Shown piece by piece: positions 17,345 through 26,147 of a stretch of 64,000 nt of DNA (positions are counted from its first letter, which is position 1; each line of letters opens with the position of its first letter). A model generated the notes under the pieces. It made no database searches. It saw only the letters and a program-made list of their open reading frames with translations, and had not been told where the DNA came from. The position numbers and the translations under genes are program-made. This DNA is from an uncultured Bacilli bacterium (GTDB lineage: Bacteria; Bacillota_I; Bacilli_A; RF39; UBA660), in assembly GCA_934149105.1 (NCBI GenBank), contig CAKPDP010000003.1, positions 62,001 to 126,000 on the forward strand, in the 5' to 3' direction.

Positions 17345-18179
17345 ATTCTGCTAATAATTGGGATAAATAATTAAAGGTTAAGCCTTTTCCTTTTATAAAA
17401 TCAATAATGGTAGGTAATTCTTTTAGAGTTTGATTGTTTAGATCTAGGAGGATTAAGGATCCAGATTTAAGATTTGCTTTGATGTTATTATAGGGAGTAT
17501 TGTTACCGATAATAGATGGGATTAGAGTATACTTATGATCTTTTTTACAGTTATTTAAAGTATTTTGATCTTTAGTAAGTGTTAGGCAGTAAAGGGATAG
17601 AGAGTTGGTTTTATTTTTGATAATATTTTCTCCTAGGAGAATGTTATAATGAGAGTAGGTTCCATTGTCACCATAGTTATATAATTCAATATTAGAAGGA
17701 TCAAGATTAGTTAGATTGGTTTCTAGATAATCGGTATTAGCATAAAGATTTATTTTAAGATTGTATTTGGCTATAAGGCTTAGAAGATTAGATAGTTCTT
17801 TGTCACTTTTTAATCTAAAGATTAAGGCTACTTCTTGTTTGTGGGGATTAGCACTAATTATATATTTATCTAAATTATCTTTTAAGAGAATTTTAGGATA
17901 AGTTTGATAATATTCTAATAAATCTTCCCTAAATATTCCTAGTTCTCGCATTTTATTATAACTATTAGCAATATCGATACTTTTACCGGTAATTCCAGGG
18001 ATAATAGTATCTTTAGTAATAATAGCGGGTACAGGATCTATTTTATAATCTTTTTCTTTAGTTTCTAGTTCGATCATCAAGCTATCTTTTTCATTTATAA
18101 CTTCCATAACTTTATCAGTATACATAAAACTAAAGCACATAAGGGCCATAAGGCCAATACTTTGTATTATTTTTTTCAC
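17343..18179 (-). CDS. YlxY-like degenerate polysaccharide deacetylase
   Basis: This 278-residue protein has an N-terminal signal anchor (IIQSIGLMALMCFSFMY) and a C-terminal domain that follows the NodB (polysaccharide deacetylase) layout: VALIFRLKS where the catalytic TFDD motif would be, LIAKYNLKINLYANTDYLE, GTYSHYN for the metal-binding (S/T)HxxxH region, and SGSLILLDLNNQTLKELPTI. The aspartates of the first motif are absent, so catalysis is doubtful. Its place after rpsO-pnp matches ylxY of B. subtilis, which lies in the order rpsO-pnpA-ylxY. I place the start at the GTG (18179) behind AGGTGG; an alternative GTG is three codons upstream. A sporulation role is inferred from position only. 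Confidence 0.65.
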   Translation of the reverse strand: MKKIIQSIGLMALMCFSFMYTDKVMEVINEKDSLMIELETKEKDYKIDPVPAIITKDTIIPGITGKSIDIANSYNKMRELGIFREDLLEYYQTYPKILLKDNLDKYIISANPHKQEVALIFRLKSDKELSNLLSLIAKYNLKINLYANTDYLETNLTNLDPSNIELYNYGDNGTYSHYNILLGENIIKNKTNSLSLYCLTLTKDQNTLNNCKKDHKYTLIPSIIGNNTPYNNIKANLKSGSLILLDLNNQTLKELPTIIDFIKGKGLTFNYLSQLLAE

Positions 18180-18250
18180 ACTATCCACCTAATTAAATAT
18201 ATGCTATTAAAAAGGGTTTAATTATAATTAGGTGATAAAAAAAGAAGATA

Positions 18251-20542
18251 TTACTCTTCTTCAGAATTAGATACTTCTTTATCAAGATTTTCTATTACTC
18301 TAGTCATTTGTTCTTCAGGACTAAGAGTGGTAACTTCAGGTTTTTCTTTTTCAGTATTTAGTTCTTTTTCAACGACTATAGGTTTGTCTTTGAGAGTTGG
18401 TTCTTCTTTTTTAGAATTTTTTAGTAATACTTCTTTGCGAGAAAGATTTAGCTTTCCTTTTTTGTCGTAGCCGGTGGCAATGGCCACTACTTCATCTCCG
18501 ACAGAAACAACATCTTCAGTCTTGGCTACTCTCTTAGTATCTAGTTGAGAGATGTGAATTAAGGCTTCTTGGCCAGGCCATAATTCAACGAAGGCCCCAA
18601 ATGGTTCAGTTTTAACGACTTTACAAGTATAAGTTTTACCTATTTCGACTTCTCTGGCAACGTCTTCGATCATTTTTTTGGTTTTATTAATTATTTCTTG
18701 ATCACTATGATAGATTATTACACGACCATCATCTTCTAATTCTACTTTAACGGCATTTTTATCGTTAACGGAATTAACATGAGATGCTTCTAGAATAATT
18801 TTAGTGATCATGTCGCCACCTTTACCGATAACGTCTTTTATTTTATCAGGATTGATTTTGAATTGAGTTATTTTAGGGGCATATTTAGATAATTCTTTAC
18901 GTGGTTCTGGAATAGTTTCTTCCATAACATCAAGAATTTGCATACGGGCTTTTTTGGCTTGAGTCATAGCTTCTTCTAATATTTCTCTAGTTACGCCATC
19001 AATTTTAATATCCATTTGCATAGCACAGATACCGTTTCTAGTACCCGCTACTTTAAAGTCCATATCACCCATGTGATCTTCTAGGCCTTGAATATCAGTT
19101 AAGATAGTATATTTATCATCTTTGGTAATTAAGCCCATGGCAATACCCGCAACGGGAGCTTTGATAGGAACACCAGCGGCCATTAGAGATAGACATCCAG
19201 CACAGATAGATGCTTGGGAAGAAGATCCGTTACTTTCTAAGACTTCAGATACTACTCTAATAGTATAAGGGAATTCTTCTTCGGAAGGGATTACTTGAAG
19301 AAGGGCTCTTTCGCCTAGGGCTCCATGACCTATTTCTCTTCTGCCTGGAGCACCATAACGACCTGTTTCACCTACAGAGAAGGCAGGGAAATTATAGTGA
19401 TGCATAAATCTTTTTTCTTCTTCTAAACCTAAGCCATCTAGAACTTGGTGTTCTCCAATAGCACCTAAGGTAGTAGTAGATAGAACTTGAGTTTGACCTC
19501 TTGTAAACATAGCACTACCGTGAGTACGAGCTAGGATATCTATTTGGGCATCTAATGGTCTTATTTCGTCCATTTTACGGCCATCTGGTCTTATGTGTTC
19601 TTCAGTTATTAGACGTCTTACTTCTTCAGCTTCGATATTGTTTACAACTTTAGAAACATTTTTTAAGATAGTATCTAGATCGTCTTGGTTTTGATATTTT
19701 TCTTCGAAATAAATAAGTGCATCGGCTTTAACTTTATCGATAGCAGCATATTTTTCTAGTTTATCCTTGATTTGGATAGCCTCTAGCATAGCTTTAGAAG
19801 AATAATCTTTAACTTCTTGTTCTAGTTCTTCTGGTATTTGAGCAAGAACTACTTCTATTTTTTCTTTTCCTACTTCTTTAGTTATTTCTTCTTGGAAAGA
19901 TACTAATTCTTTGATGGCTTTGTGTCCTTGCATGATGGCTTCGATCATGACTTGTTCACTTACTTCATGGCTTCCAGCTTCAACCATGTTGATAGCGTCT
20001 TTGGTACCAGCGACATTTAAAATTAGTTCACTTTCAGCTATTTCATCGGTACTAGGATTGATTATGTATTCTTCTCCTATTTTTCCAACAACGACACCAG
20101 CGACAGGGCCTTTAAAGGGAATGTTACTTATCATTAGAGATAGAGATGATCCGAATAAGGCAGCCATTTCAGGACTGCAGTCTTGATCGACAGAAAGGAC
20201 AGTACTGATAACTTGAACTTCATTACGAAAGCCTTCGGCGAAGAGTGGTCTTATAGGTCTATCGATTAATCTAGCTGCTAAGATAGCTTGATCGGTAGGT
20301 TTTCCTTCTCTTTTAATAAATCCTCCTGGTATTTTACCAACGGAATATAATTTTTCTTGATAATTGATAGTTAGAGGAAAGAAATCGGCTTGTGAAGCAG
20401 TACTGCTCATAACAGCAGTACATAAAACGGCTGTGTCACCATATCTAACTAAGCAGGCACCGTTAGCTTGTTTAGCCATCTCCCCTACTTCAATTGTTAA
20501 TTCTTTTCCCCTAAAATTTAATGTAAATACTTTTTTATTCAT
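18251..20542 (-). CDS. pnp: Polyribonucleotide nucleotidyltransferase (PNPase)
   Basis: PNPase degrades RNA 3' to 5' using phosphate. The protein (763 residues) has two RNase PH domains (first with [20 protein letters not shown], second with [18 protein letters not shown]), a KH domain ([17 protein letters not shown]) and an S1 domain ([20 protein letters not shown]), followed by an acidic, Lys/Glu-rich tail of about 65 residues. The start at 20542 follows AAAGGAGTT. It is downstream of rpsO with a hairpin between them, the arrangement seen across bacteria. Two copies of the TCCCCTA word lie close together at its 5' end (20481 and 20507). Confidence 0.97.
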   Translation of the reverse strand: MNKKVFTLNFRGKELTIEVGEMAKQANGACLVRYGDTAVLCTAVMSSTASQADFFPLTINYQEKLYSVGKIPGGFIKREGKPTDQAILAARLIDRPIRPLFAEGFRNEVQVISTVLSVDQDCSPEMAALFGSSLSLMISNIPFKGPVAGVVVGKIGEEYIINPSTDEIAESELILNVAGTKDAINMVEAGSHEVSEQVMIEAIMQGHKAIKELVSFQEEITKEVGKEKIEVVLAQIPEELEQEVKDYSSKAMLEAIQIKDKLEKYAAIDKVKADALIYFEEKYQNQDDLDTILKNVSKVVNNIEAEEVRRLITEEHIRPDGRKMDEIRPLDAQIDILARTHGSAMFTRGQTQVLSTTTLGAIGEHQVLDGLGLEEEKRFMHHYNFPAFSVGETGRYGAPGRREIGHGALGERALLQVIPSEEEFPYTIRVVSEVLESNGSSSQASICAGCLSLMAAGVPIKAPVAGIAMGLITKDDKYTILTDIQGLEDHMGDMDFKVAGTRNGICAMQMDIKIDGVTREILEEAMTQAKKARMQILDVMEETIPEPRKELSKYAPKITQFKINPDKIKDVIGKGGDMITKIILEASHVNSVNDKNAVKVELEDDGRVIIYHSDQEIINKTKKMIEDVAREVEIGKTYTCKVVKTEPFGAFVELWPGQEALIHISQLDTKRVAKTEDVVSVGDEVVAIATGYDKKGKLNLSRKEVLLKNSKKEEPTLKDKPIVVEKELNTEKEKPEVTTLSPEEQMTRVIENLDKEVSNSEEE

Positions 20543-20560
20543 AACTCCTTCTTTCCAAAA

Positions 20561-20584
20561 TAAAGGCACTCAAAAAAGAGTGCC
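20561..20584 (-). terminator. Hairpin between rpsO and pnp
   Basis: GGCACTC and GAGTGCC pair around TTTTTT, and the minus strand continues with TTTATTTT. It acts either as a partial terminator after rpsO or as a processing site, as is known for the rpsO-pnp junction in other bacteria. Confidence 0.75.
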
Positions 20585-20599
20585 TACTATTTAAATTAA

Positions 20600-20869
20600 T
20601 TATTTTCTTAAACCAAGACTTGCAACAACTTCACGGTATCTCTTAACGTCAGTCTTAATTAAATAATTTAATAAACTTTTTCTTTTACCAACTTTAATTA
20701 ATAAACCTCTTTTAGAGTCTTTGTCTTGTTTATTAGCTTGTAAATGTTTAGATAAAGCATTGATTTCTTCAGTTAATAATGCAATTTGAACTTCTGGAGA
20801 ACCAGTATCTTTTTCATCTCTTGCATATTTCTTGATAATCATATCTTTAGTTTCTTTCTTTAATGCCAT
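20600..20869 (-). CDS. rpsO: 30S ribosomal protein S15
   Basis: S15 is an early-binding 16S rRNA protein that organises the central domain of the small subunit. The 89-residue sequence is complete, with [20 protein letters not shown], the [16 protein letters not shown] region and the closing [13 protein letters not shown]. The ATG at 20869 follows TTAGGAGGAAA. A strong promoter lies about 80 bases upstream, leaving a structured leader that could allow S15 self-regulation. Confidence 0.98.
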   Translation of the reverse strand: MALKKETKDMIIKKYARDEKDTGSPEVQIALLTEEINALSKHLQANKQDKDSKRGLLIKVGKRKSLLNYLIKTDVKRYREVVASLGLRK

Positions 20870-20979
20870 GTTATTTCCTCCTAACTTATTTTTCACCTTA
20901 TCCTAGTAGACGTAAGAGGTACGTGATACCAAGAATTAAGGAACAATATAATTATAGTACTTTTTTAGATAGTTAGCAA
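20870..20979 (-). promoter_or_regulatory. rpsO promoter and leader
   Basis: On the minus strand TTGCTA (20974-20979) and a perfect TATAAT (20951-20956) are 17 bases apart. The leader of about 75 bases contains overlapping small inverted repeats (GGTATCACGTACC and ACGTACCTCTTACGT), which could be alternative structures for S15 feedback. The promoter is clear; the leader regulation is inference. Confidence 0.6.
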
Positions 20980-20995
20980 CCTTTTTTAGATATTT

Positions 20996-21898
20996 TTATT
21001 GGGCAATAGGAAATTTTATAGGTCCTAGATGGTTATAGTTAATTATTTTTATGTCTTTTAGATCTTTGGAATTATCAAATTTATAGAAATCTTTGATTTG
21101 AGGATTTAGCCATAATTTAGCACCTTTTAGATCTTTATGATCTTCATATCTTTCTATTTGTTCTCTGATACCCGCTACTTGGTTGACATAGATATGAGCA
21201 TCTTTGATGCTCCAGTTAAGGTTACCTGGTTTAAGGTTAGTTACTTGAGCAATCAGGGATAATAAGACAGCATATTGGGTTACATTAAAGGGAAGCCCTA
21301 AAGGAACATCACAACTACGTTGGTGAACCCAAAGATTTAGCTTACCATCAGTTACATCCCATTCGGTACTCCAGACACAAGATGGTAAGACGGCAGTGTC
21401 TAAGTATTTATCTTGCCATAGAGAAATTACCATTCGTCTATCTAGTGGATTAGTTTTAAGAGTGTTAATTAGTTTATCGATTAGTTTATATTCTTTGATA
21501 ATATAGCCGTAGGCAGTACCAATAGTATGAGCAGCAGTTTTACCAAAGTATTTTTTTACTGATTGTTTTTCTAATTTTCCGTCTTTACTTGGTAACATTT
21601 GAGTAGCAGTCCAGTAACCATTTTCATCTATTTCCCATTCGTCCCAAATATGAACGTCACGGTCTTGAAGCCACCTAACATCATTAGATTGAGCTTGATA
21701 AATCCAAAGCATTTCGGTTATAGCTTGGCGAAAATATAACTGTTTAGTAGTTAAAACAGGGAATTCTTTACCAACATTTAATTCAAAGTGATAACTAGGT
21801 ATTTTAATGGAATTAGTACCAGTTCTATTTTCGACTTCTATTCCTTTATTTAAGATTTTTTTACAAAGTTTAATATATTCTTTGTCCCATTTTGTCAT
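20996..21898 (-). CDS. thyA: Thymidylate synthase ThyA
   Basis: ThyA makes dTMP from dUMP with methylene-tetrahydrofolate. The 300-residue protein has the N-terminal NRTGTNSIKIPSYHFELNVG region, the catalytic cysteine in LPSCVWSTEWDV, the phosphate-binding QRSCDVPLGLPFN and the C-terminal half with DAHIYVNQ. Two usually conserved positions differ: the active-site PPCH is PSCV here, and the DxHIYxNH motif ends in Gln. It is therefore a divergent member, with ThyA-type length and fold still clear. It stands alone, downstream of nothing obvious; dcd, which supplies dUMP precursors, lies 2 kb away. Confidence 0.88.
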   Translation of the reverse strand: MTKWDKEYIKLCKKILNKGIEVENRTGTNSIKIPSYHFELNVGKEFPVLTTKQLYFRQAITEMLWIYQAQSNDVRWLQDRDVHIWDEWEIDENGYWTATQMLPSKDGKLEKQSVKKYFGKTAAHTIGTAYGYIIKEYKLIDKLINTLKTNPLDRRMVISLWQDKYLDTAVLPSCVWSTEWDVTDGKLNLWVHQRSCDVPLGLPFNVTQYAVLLSLIAQVTNLKPGNLNWSIKDAHIYVNQVAGIREQIERYEDHKDLKGAKLWLNPQIKDFYKFDNSKDLKDIKIINYNHLGPIKFPIAQ

Positions 21899-22147
21899 AA
21901 ATACACTTCCTATTCTTAATATTAGTTTAGCATGATTTTTAGGAATATTTTTTTAATTAACTAATAGTTTTAAGAAAATATTTAGAGTGATTTAGGATAA
22001 GAGAAAGGTTAAGTATTTAAGAATTATTCAAAGAATCAAAGGCTAGTTGATTAAAGATAAGAAAGTGTGATAAAATATTGGTACAGGGGTTTTAAAATAA
22101 TTAACAAATTAATTAATTGGAAAAATATGAATAGAGAGTGATAAGAA

Positions 22148-23104
22148 ATGAAGATGGAAGAATTTTATTATGCGTCAAGTGATAAAAAAAGTAAGATCCA
22201 TGCGATAAAATGGATACCAGAACAAGAAGTTAAGGGAGTTATTCAAATTGTTCATGGCGTAACAGAATATATTGGACGCTACGAAGAGGTGGCAGAATAT
22301 TTTACAAAGCTGGGATATGTCGTAGTAGGACATGATTTATTGGGACATGGAGATAGTCTTACTTATGGAAAATTTAAGATGTATTCTGGAGAGAGAGGTA
22401 GTTTTAAGTATTTGGTCGAGGATACTAGAAGTTTATTTAATATTATAAAGAAAGAATATAAAAATGCTACTTATGTTATGTTAGGATTTTCATTAGGATC
22501 GTTTGTAGTTAGAAGTTACTTGGAAAAATACAGTAATGATTTAGATGGCACTATTATAATGGGTAGTGGCTATACTAATCCCCTACTTCTTAAGATGATT
22601 CTGAAGTTAGTTAATAATGAAGCTAGTAAATATAGAGAAGAAGAGACAACACCACTTATTCATAAGTTAACGTTTGAGACTTATAATAATAATTTTAAAC
22701 CAAATAAAACAGACTATGATTGGTTATGTTCTAACGAGAGTAGTTTAAAGAAATATATAAATGATCCTAAGAGAGGAGAAGAATTTTCGATTGGATTATT
22801 TAGAGAATTATTAGAAGCAATGATAGAGACAGGAAAGCTTAAGAATATTGAGAAGATTAATAAGGACTTACCTATTCTTTTGATTTCGGGTAGTTGTGAT
22901 CCAGTAGGAAATAATACTAAGGGAGTTAAAAAAGTATATAGTTTATATAAAAAAGCTAGGATTAGTAATGTTACTATGAAGTTTTATCCAGGATTAAGGC
23001 ATGATATTTTACATGAAAAAGAAAAGAAAGATATTTGTGAATATCTTTCAAGATGGATCTCGGTTCGAGTTAGAAAAGAATATTTAGAGGATAAGAAGTT
23101 ATAA
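22148..23104 (+). CDS. Alpha/beta hydrolase, monoacylglycerol-lipase-like
   Basis: This 318-residue protein has the fold of lysophospholipase/monoglyceride lipase enzymes (Hydrolase_4 type). The oxyanion region reads IQIVHGVTEYIGRYEEVAEY, followed by GHDLLGHGDS, the nucleophile elbow GFSLGSF, the acid region LLISGSCDPVG and the histidine in GLRHDILHE. All triad residues are present, so it should be active on acyl esters. There is no signal peptide, so it acts in the cytoplasm. It is a single gene, with a hairpin terminator at its end. The physiological substrate is unknown. Confidence 0.88.
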   Translation: MKMEEFYYASSDKKSKIHAIKWIPEQEVKGVIQIVHGVTEYIGRYEEVAEYFTKLGYVVVGHDLLGHGDSLTYGKFKMYSGERGSFKYLVEDTRSLFNIIKKEYKNATYVMLGFSLGSFVVRSYLEKYSNDLDGTIIMGSGYTNPLLLKMILKLVNNEASKYREEETTPLIHKLTFETYNNNFKPNKTDYDWLCSNESSLKKYINDPKRGEEFSIGLFRELLEAMIETGKLKNIEKINKDLPILLISGSCDPVGNNTKGVKKVYSLYKKARISNVTMKFYPGLRHDILHEKEKKDICEYLSRWISVRVRKEYLEDKKL

Positions 23105-23105
23105 G

Positions 23106-23132
23106 GAAGAACTTGATAAGGGTTCTTTTTTT
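23106..23132 (+). terminator. Intrinsic terminator
   Basis: AAGAAC and GTTCTT form a stem with an eight- to nine-base loop, followed by TTTTT, directly after the hydrolase stop. Confidence 0.7.
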
Positions 23133-23133
23133 G

Positions 23134-23544
23134 TTAGGGTTTTAGAGTTTTGGAATTATTGGTTAGGGAATTACTATAAAAGATAGATAATAAGGAGTGG
23201 ATAGTTTCTATTTCTTGGACTACCCTACTATCTTCTAGAGAATTATGCTGAAGATAATCTCTGAATTTTTGGGGATCAAAGATAAAATTGATAGTATTAT
23301 TTAATTCGGCAATGGCAAGATAGTCGGAAAAGATAAAGGCTCTTAGGGAATTTTGATAATTAGTAAGATAAAGGTTATAGAGATTAGTGGTTTTAGGATA
23401 AGGAGTAGTATAAGTAATAATATCGGTTTCTAGCATGATGGCTTTAAAGGAATCGAGGATCCCTACTCCTTCTTGATAATAGTTAGGATATTTAGTTTTA
23501 GCATAGTTAAATTTAAAATTAAGATCGGGATTAGTTGACAACAT
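23134..23544 (-). CDS. Small protein of unknown function
   Basis: This 136-residue protein has no membrane segment or signal peptide and no motif I recognise. It is Tyr-, Asn- and Leu-rich with a mostly helical pattern, including KFRDYLQHNSLEDSRVV. AAGAAAGGAA lies before the ATG. It diverges from dcd. Open reading frame, ribosome site and local codon use support it as a real gene. Confidence 0.5.
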   Translation of the reverse strand: MLSTNPDLNFKFNYAKTKYPNYYQEGVGILDSFKAIMLETDIITYTTPYPKTTNLYNLYLTNYQNSLRAFIFSDYLAIAELNNTINFIFDPQKFRDYLQHNSLEDSRVVQEIETIHSLLSIFYSNSLTNNSKTLKP

Positions 23545-23630
23545 AAGTATTCCTTCTTTCTTAAGGTATTATAACAGGGAGTGGAATAGTTGTAAAGTAA
23601 TTAAATAAGGGTTGATTTTAGGAATAATAT

Positions 23631-23659
23631 TTGTTATATTTTTGTTATGTTAATATAAT
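23631..23659 (+). promoter_or_regulatory. Sigma-A promoter of dcd
   Basis: TTGTTA (23631-23636) and a perfect TATAAT (23654-23659) are 17 bases apart. Confidence 0.65.
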
Positions 23660-23678
23660 ATTAGAAAGAGGTATATTT

Positions 23679-24200
23679 ATGTTAAGTGGTGAAGAAATAT
23701 TAAGAGAAATAGAGGAAGGTAATATTGTTATTAAACCTTTTGATAAGAAATTAATTAATCCTAATAGTTATAATTTACATTTAGGTAAGGAATTATTAGT
23801 GTACACTGATGAGGTTTTAGATAGTAAGAAAGAGAATAGAACTAAGAGAATTGAAATTCCTCCGGAAGGGTTAGTATTAGAACCTAATACTTTGTATTTA
23901 GGAAGAACGGTAGAATTTACGGATACATCTAAATATGTACCAATGTTAAATGGTAGAAGTTCGATAGGAAGATTAGGTATTACTATTCATGTAACGGCAG
24001 GGTTTGGAGATGTAGGATTTAAGGGGACTTGGACTTTAGAGATATTTTGTATAAAGCCAGTACGTATTTATCCTAATATGGAGATATGTCAGATTTGTTA
24101 TTATCCAGTAGTGGGAGATAAGAATATTAAATATCAGGGTAAGTATTTAAATCAGGAAGATGTTACAGCTAGTAGATTATATAGAGAATATGATAAATAA
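23679..24200 (+). CDS. dcd: dCTP deaminase
   Basis: This 173-residue enzyme deaminates dCTP to dUTP (or, in the bifunctional type, to dUMP), supplying the thymidylate pathway. The start at 23679 follows AGAAAGAGG. It shows LINPNSYNLHLGKEL at the N-terminus and the catalytic block MLNGRSSIGRLGITIHVTAG with GFGDVGFKGTWTLEI, which are diagnostic for the trimeric dCTP deaminase family. Together with thyA it suggests de novo thymidylate synthesis. Whether it is mono- or bifunctional cannot be decided by eye. Confidence 0.93.
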   Translation: MLSGEEILREIEEGNIVIKPFDKKLINPNSYNLHLGKELLVYTDEVLDSKKENRTKRIEIPPEGLVLEPNTLYLGRTVEFTDTSKYVPMLNGRSSIGRLGITIHVTAGFGDVGFKGTWTLEIFCIKPVRIYPNMEICQICYYPVVGDKNIKYQGKYLNQEDVTASRLYREYDK

Positions 24201-24205
24201 TAGTT

Positions 24206-24233
24206 AAAAAAACGTTAGGGATAACGTTTTTTT
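24206..24233. terminator. Bidirectional terminator between dcd and spoVAE
   Basis: AAAAACGTTA and ATAACGTTTTT pair almost perfectly around GGG with A and T tracts on either side. Confidence 0.85.
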
Positions 24234-24582
24234 AATGTTTGGGTTTGAAGATTAGGGAGAGGATAAAGGCTAGAAAGATGGCTAGAGAGATACCGGCGGC
24301 TGTTAGGTTGAAAACTCCCATGGCAAGGCCAATAATACCGATATCTCCAGCCATATCCATGGCCCCATGGACTAAGAGGTGGCCAAAGGAAGTTATAGGA
24401 ACTAGGGCTCCAGCACCACAATAGAGAACTATTTTATCGTAAATACCAAAGATATCTAGAAAGCCTCCTAGGGTGACAAAGATACTGGTAATGTGGCCGG
24501 GAGTTAGTTTAGTTCGATCGAGAATGATTTGGGCAATTAGGCATATGAGGCCACAATAAAGGAAGGAATATAGATAGATCAT
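24232..24582 (-). CDS. spoVAE: Spore germinant-release channel protein SpoVAE
   Basis: SpoVAE (the AEb type) is a small membrane protein of the SpoVA system that moves dipicolinic acid into the forespore and out at germination. The 116-residue protein has about four membrane helices and family motifs TKLTPGHITSIFVTLGGFLD and PITSFGHLLVHGAMDMA. It overlaps the spoVAD stop by four bases (ATGA), so translation is coupled. Confidence 0.9.
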   Translation of the reverse strand: MIYLYSFLYCGLICLIAQIILDRTKLTPGHITSIFVTLGGFLDIFGIYDKIVLYCGAGALVPITSFGHLLVHGAMDMAGDIGIIGLAMGVFNLTAAGISLAIFLAFILSLIFKPKH

Positions 24583-25574
24583 TCTGTCACCTCGATTCCA
24601 ATAGCATGGCTGATAGCGGGAATACTTTCTTTTTGGAAGACATAAGTTGGAGAAAAGATGGCTCCAGTAGGTACTAGAAGAACTCTTTTGATTTTTTTAG
24701 ATAGTAGTTGTTTATAGATATATCCAAAGGCTACGAGGGCACTACAGACAGGGCCGCTGGCACCAGCAAAGACAGGTTGTTTATCTAGATCATAGAGCAT
24801 GGTTCCACAGTCATTATAGTTTTTAGAGATATCGAGATTGTAGATTTCTTGTAAGTAATCGATAAGGATCTGTTTACCGTAAGTACCAAGATCACCAGTT
24901 AAGATTAGATCATAATAATCAGGAGTACGGTTTAGGTTAGTTAGATGTCTATAGATAGTATCGGCAGCGGCTGGAGCCATTACGGCTCCCATATTGTTAG
25001 GGTCAGTTATGCCTTTATCGATAACTTTACCGATAGTAGAAGACTCTATTTTGATAGAACTTTTACTAGAAGATAAGAGGATAGAGACGGCTCCAGTAGC
25101 GGTAAAGGTGGCGGTTTTATGTTTGGGACTGCCATATTCGGTGGGGTTGCGAAATTGTTTTTCAGCAACCATATTATGAGAAGAGATTGAGATTAAGGCT
25201 TGGGTGATGATTTTGCCTTGAATTAAGCTAGAAGCTAGAGCAAGGGCTTCACTACTAGTGGCACAAGCACTATATAATCCCAGGAAGGGAATGTCAAAGA
25301 TACGAGCTGTATAGTCAGAGGCGGCAATTTGATTTTGAAGATCGCCCGCTAATAGTAAATCAATATCTTGATCTTGAAGATTATTATTGGATAATATTGA
25401 TTTAATTGCTTCTATTTGAAGCTTGGTTTCAGCTTGTTCCCAAGTTTTAGCACCGAAGTAAAGATCTTTAGGATAAGTTTTATCGAAATAAGATCCTAGA
25501 GGCCCATCTTTTTCATAAGGTCCTCCAATAGTATAAGTATCTTGAATATATACATTATTGTATTTTGTTGTCAT
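24579..25574 (-). CDS. spoVAD: SpoVAD, dipicolinic-acid-binding protein
   Basis: SpoVAD is a thiolase-fold protein that binds dipicolinic acid and works with SpoVAC and SpoVAE at the spore inner membrane. The 331-residue sequence shows TYTIGGPYEKDGPLGSYFDK, GLYSACATSSEALAL (the thiolase-like Cys region), SSHNMVAEKQFRNPTEYGSP and the Gly-rich VFAGASGPVCSALV. It follows spoVAC by one base and overlaps spoVAE. Normal length and motifs; confident. Confidence 0.95.
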   Translation of the reverse strand: MTTKYNNVYIQDTYTIGGPYEKDGPLGSYFDKTYPKDLYFGAKTWEQAETKLQIEAIKSILSNNNLQDQDIDLLLAGDLQNQIAASDYTARIFDIPFLGLYSACATSSEALALASSLIQGKIITQALISISSHNMVAEKQFRNPTEYGSPKHKTATFTATGAVSILLSSSKSSIKIESSTIGKVIDKGITDPNNMGAVMAPAAADTIYRHLTNLNRTPDYYDLILTGDLGTYGKQILIDYLQEIYNLDISKNYNDCGTMLYDLDKQPVFAGASGPVCSALVAFGYIYKQLLSKKIKRVLLVPTGAIFSPTYVFQKESIPAISHAIGIEVTE

Positions 25575-25575
25575 G

Positions 25576-26016
25576 TTAACCTCCCAATATTAAAATTCTT
25601 ATTAAGCCAAAGAAATAGACGGATACTATCCCAAAGAGAATTACGGTTCCTGCTAATTTAAAGATATTACTACCAATACCAGTAACGAGGCCTTCTTTGC
25701 GATATTCTAGGGCAGCACTGGTCATGGAATGGGCAAAGCCTGTTATGGGTATTAAGAGAGCACTCTTTAATTTGGATACTAAAGTATCCATAACACCTAG
25801 AGCTGTTAGGATCGAGGAGATTGTTATAAGGGTTAAAATTACTAAGACACCAGACTCTTTTCTAGGAATATTCAGGTAATGGGCATAAGCTTCTAATAAG
25901 AGTTCACTTAGAAGTCCTATAGTACCTCCCGCAAAGAAGGTTACAAGAGAGTTTTTTAAATAGTTTTCTTTAGGAGTATATTTAGAGACTAATTTATTGT
26001 AATCGTTATTATTCAT
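25576..26016 (-). CDS. spoVAC: SpoVAC, mechanosensitive spore channel protein
   Basis: SpoVAC is a membrane protein known to form a stretch-activated channel for dipicolinic acid release. The 146-residue protein starts NNNDYNKLVSKYTPKENYLK, then has about four membrane helices with FFAGGTIGLLSELLLEAY and PITGFAHSMTSAALEYRKEG, family-typical. The ATG at 26016 follows GGTGAT with a three-base spacer; an upstream in-frame ATG lies inside the promoter region. It heads spoVAC-AD-AE, which is shorter than the B. subtilis spoVA operon (no spoVAA or spoVAB). Confidence 0.95.
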   Translation of the reverse strand: MNNNDYNKLVSKYTPKENYLKNSLVTFFAGGTIGLLSELLLEAYAHYLNIPRKESGVLVILTLITISSILTALGVMDTLVSKLKSALLIPITGFAHSMTSAALEYRKEGLVTGIGSNIFKLAGTVILFGIVSVYFFGLIRILILGG

Positions 26017-26030
26017 AGTATCACCAGTAA

Positions 26031-26060
26031 TAGTATTAGCAATAGAGAGAAAGATATACA
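26031..26060 (-). promoter_or_regulatory. Candidate sigma-G-type promoter of spoVA
   Basis: On the minus strand TGTATA (26055-26060) lies 17 bases from AATACTA (26031-26037). The B. subtilis sigma-G consensus is TGAATA and CATACTA with that spacing, so 11 of 13 positions match. It sits between the sigF terminator and spoVAC, as expected for a forespore operon. The predicted leader is under ten bases. Confidence 0.55.
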
Positions 26061-26061
26061 T

Positions 26062-26090
26062 AAAAAATAGGCACTTATGGTGCCTATGAT
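26062..26090 (-). terminator. Intrinsic terminator between sigF and spoVAC
   Basis: ATAGGCAC and GTGCCTAT form a stem around a four-base loop, and the minus strand continues with TTTTTTA. It separates the spoIIA unit from the spoVA unit. Confidence 0.85.
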
Positions 26091-26147
26091 GTCGTAGGAT
26101 AATTTAGGAGGTATATTTAAAATGTTAAATATATTAGATACATTAGT

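Noticed and set aside
19911..20594. Plus-strand ORFs inside pnp
   Set aside because: They are shadows of the long, well-supported pnp frame.
24215..24421. Minus-strand ORF of 68 residues rich in Trp and Pro
   Set aside because: It overlaps spoVAE in another frame and has an unlikely composition.
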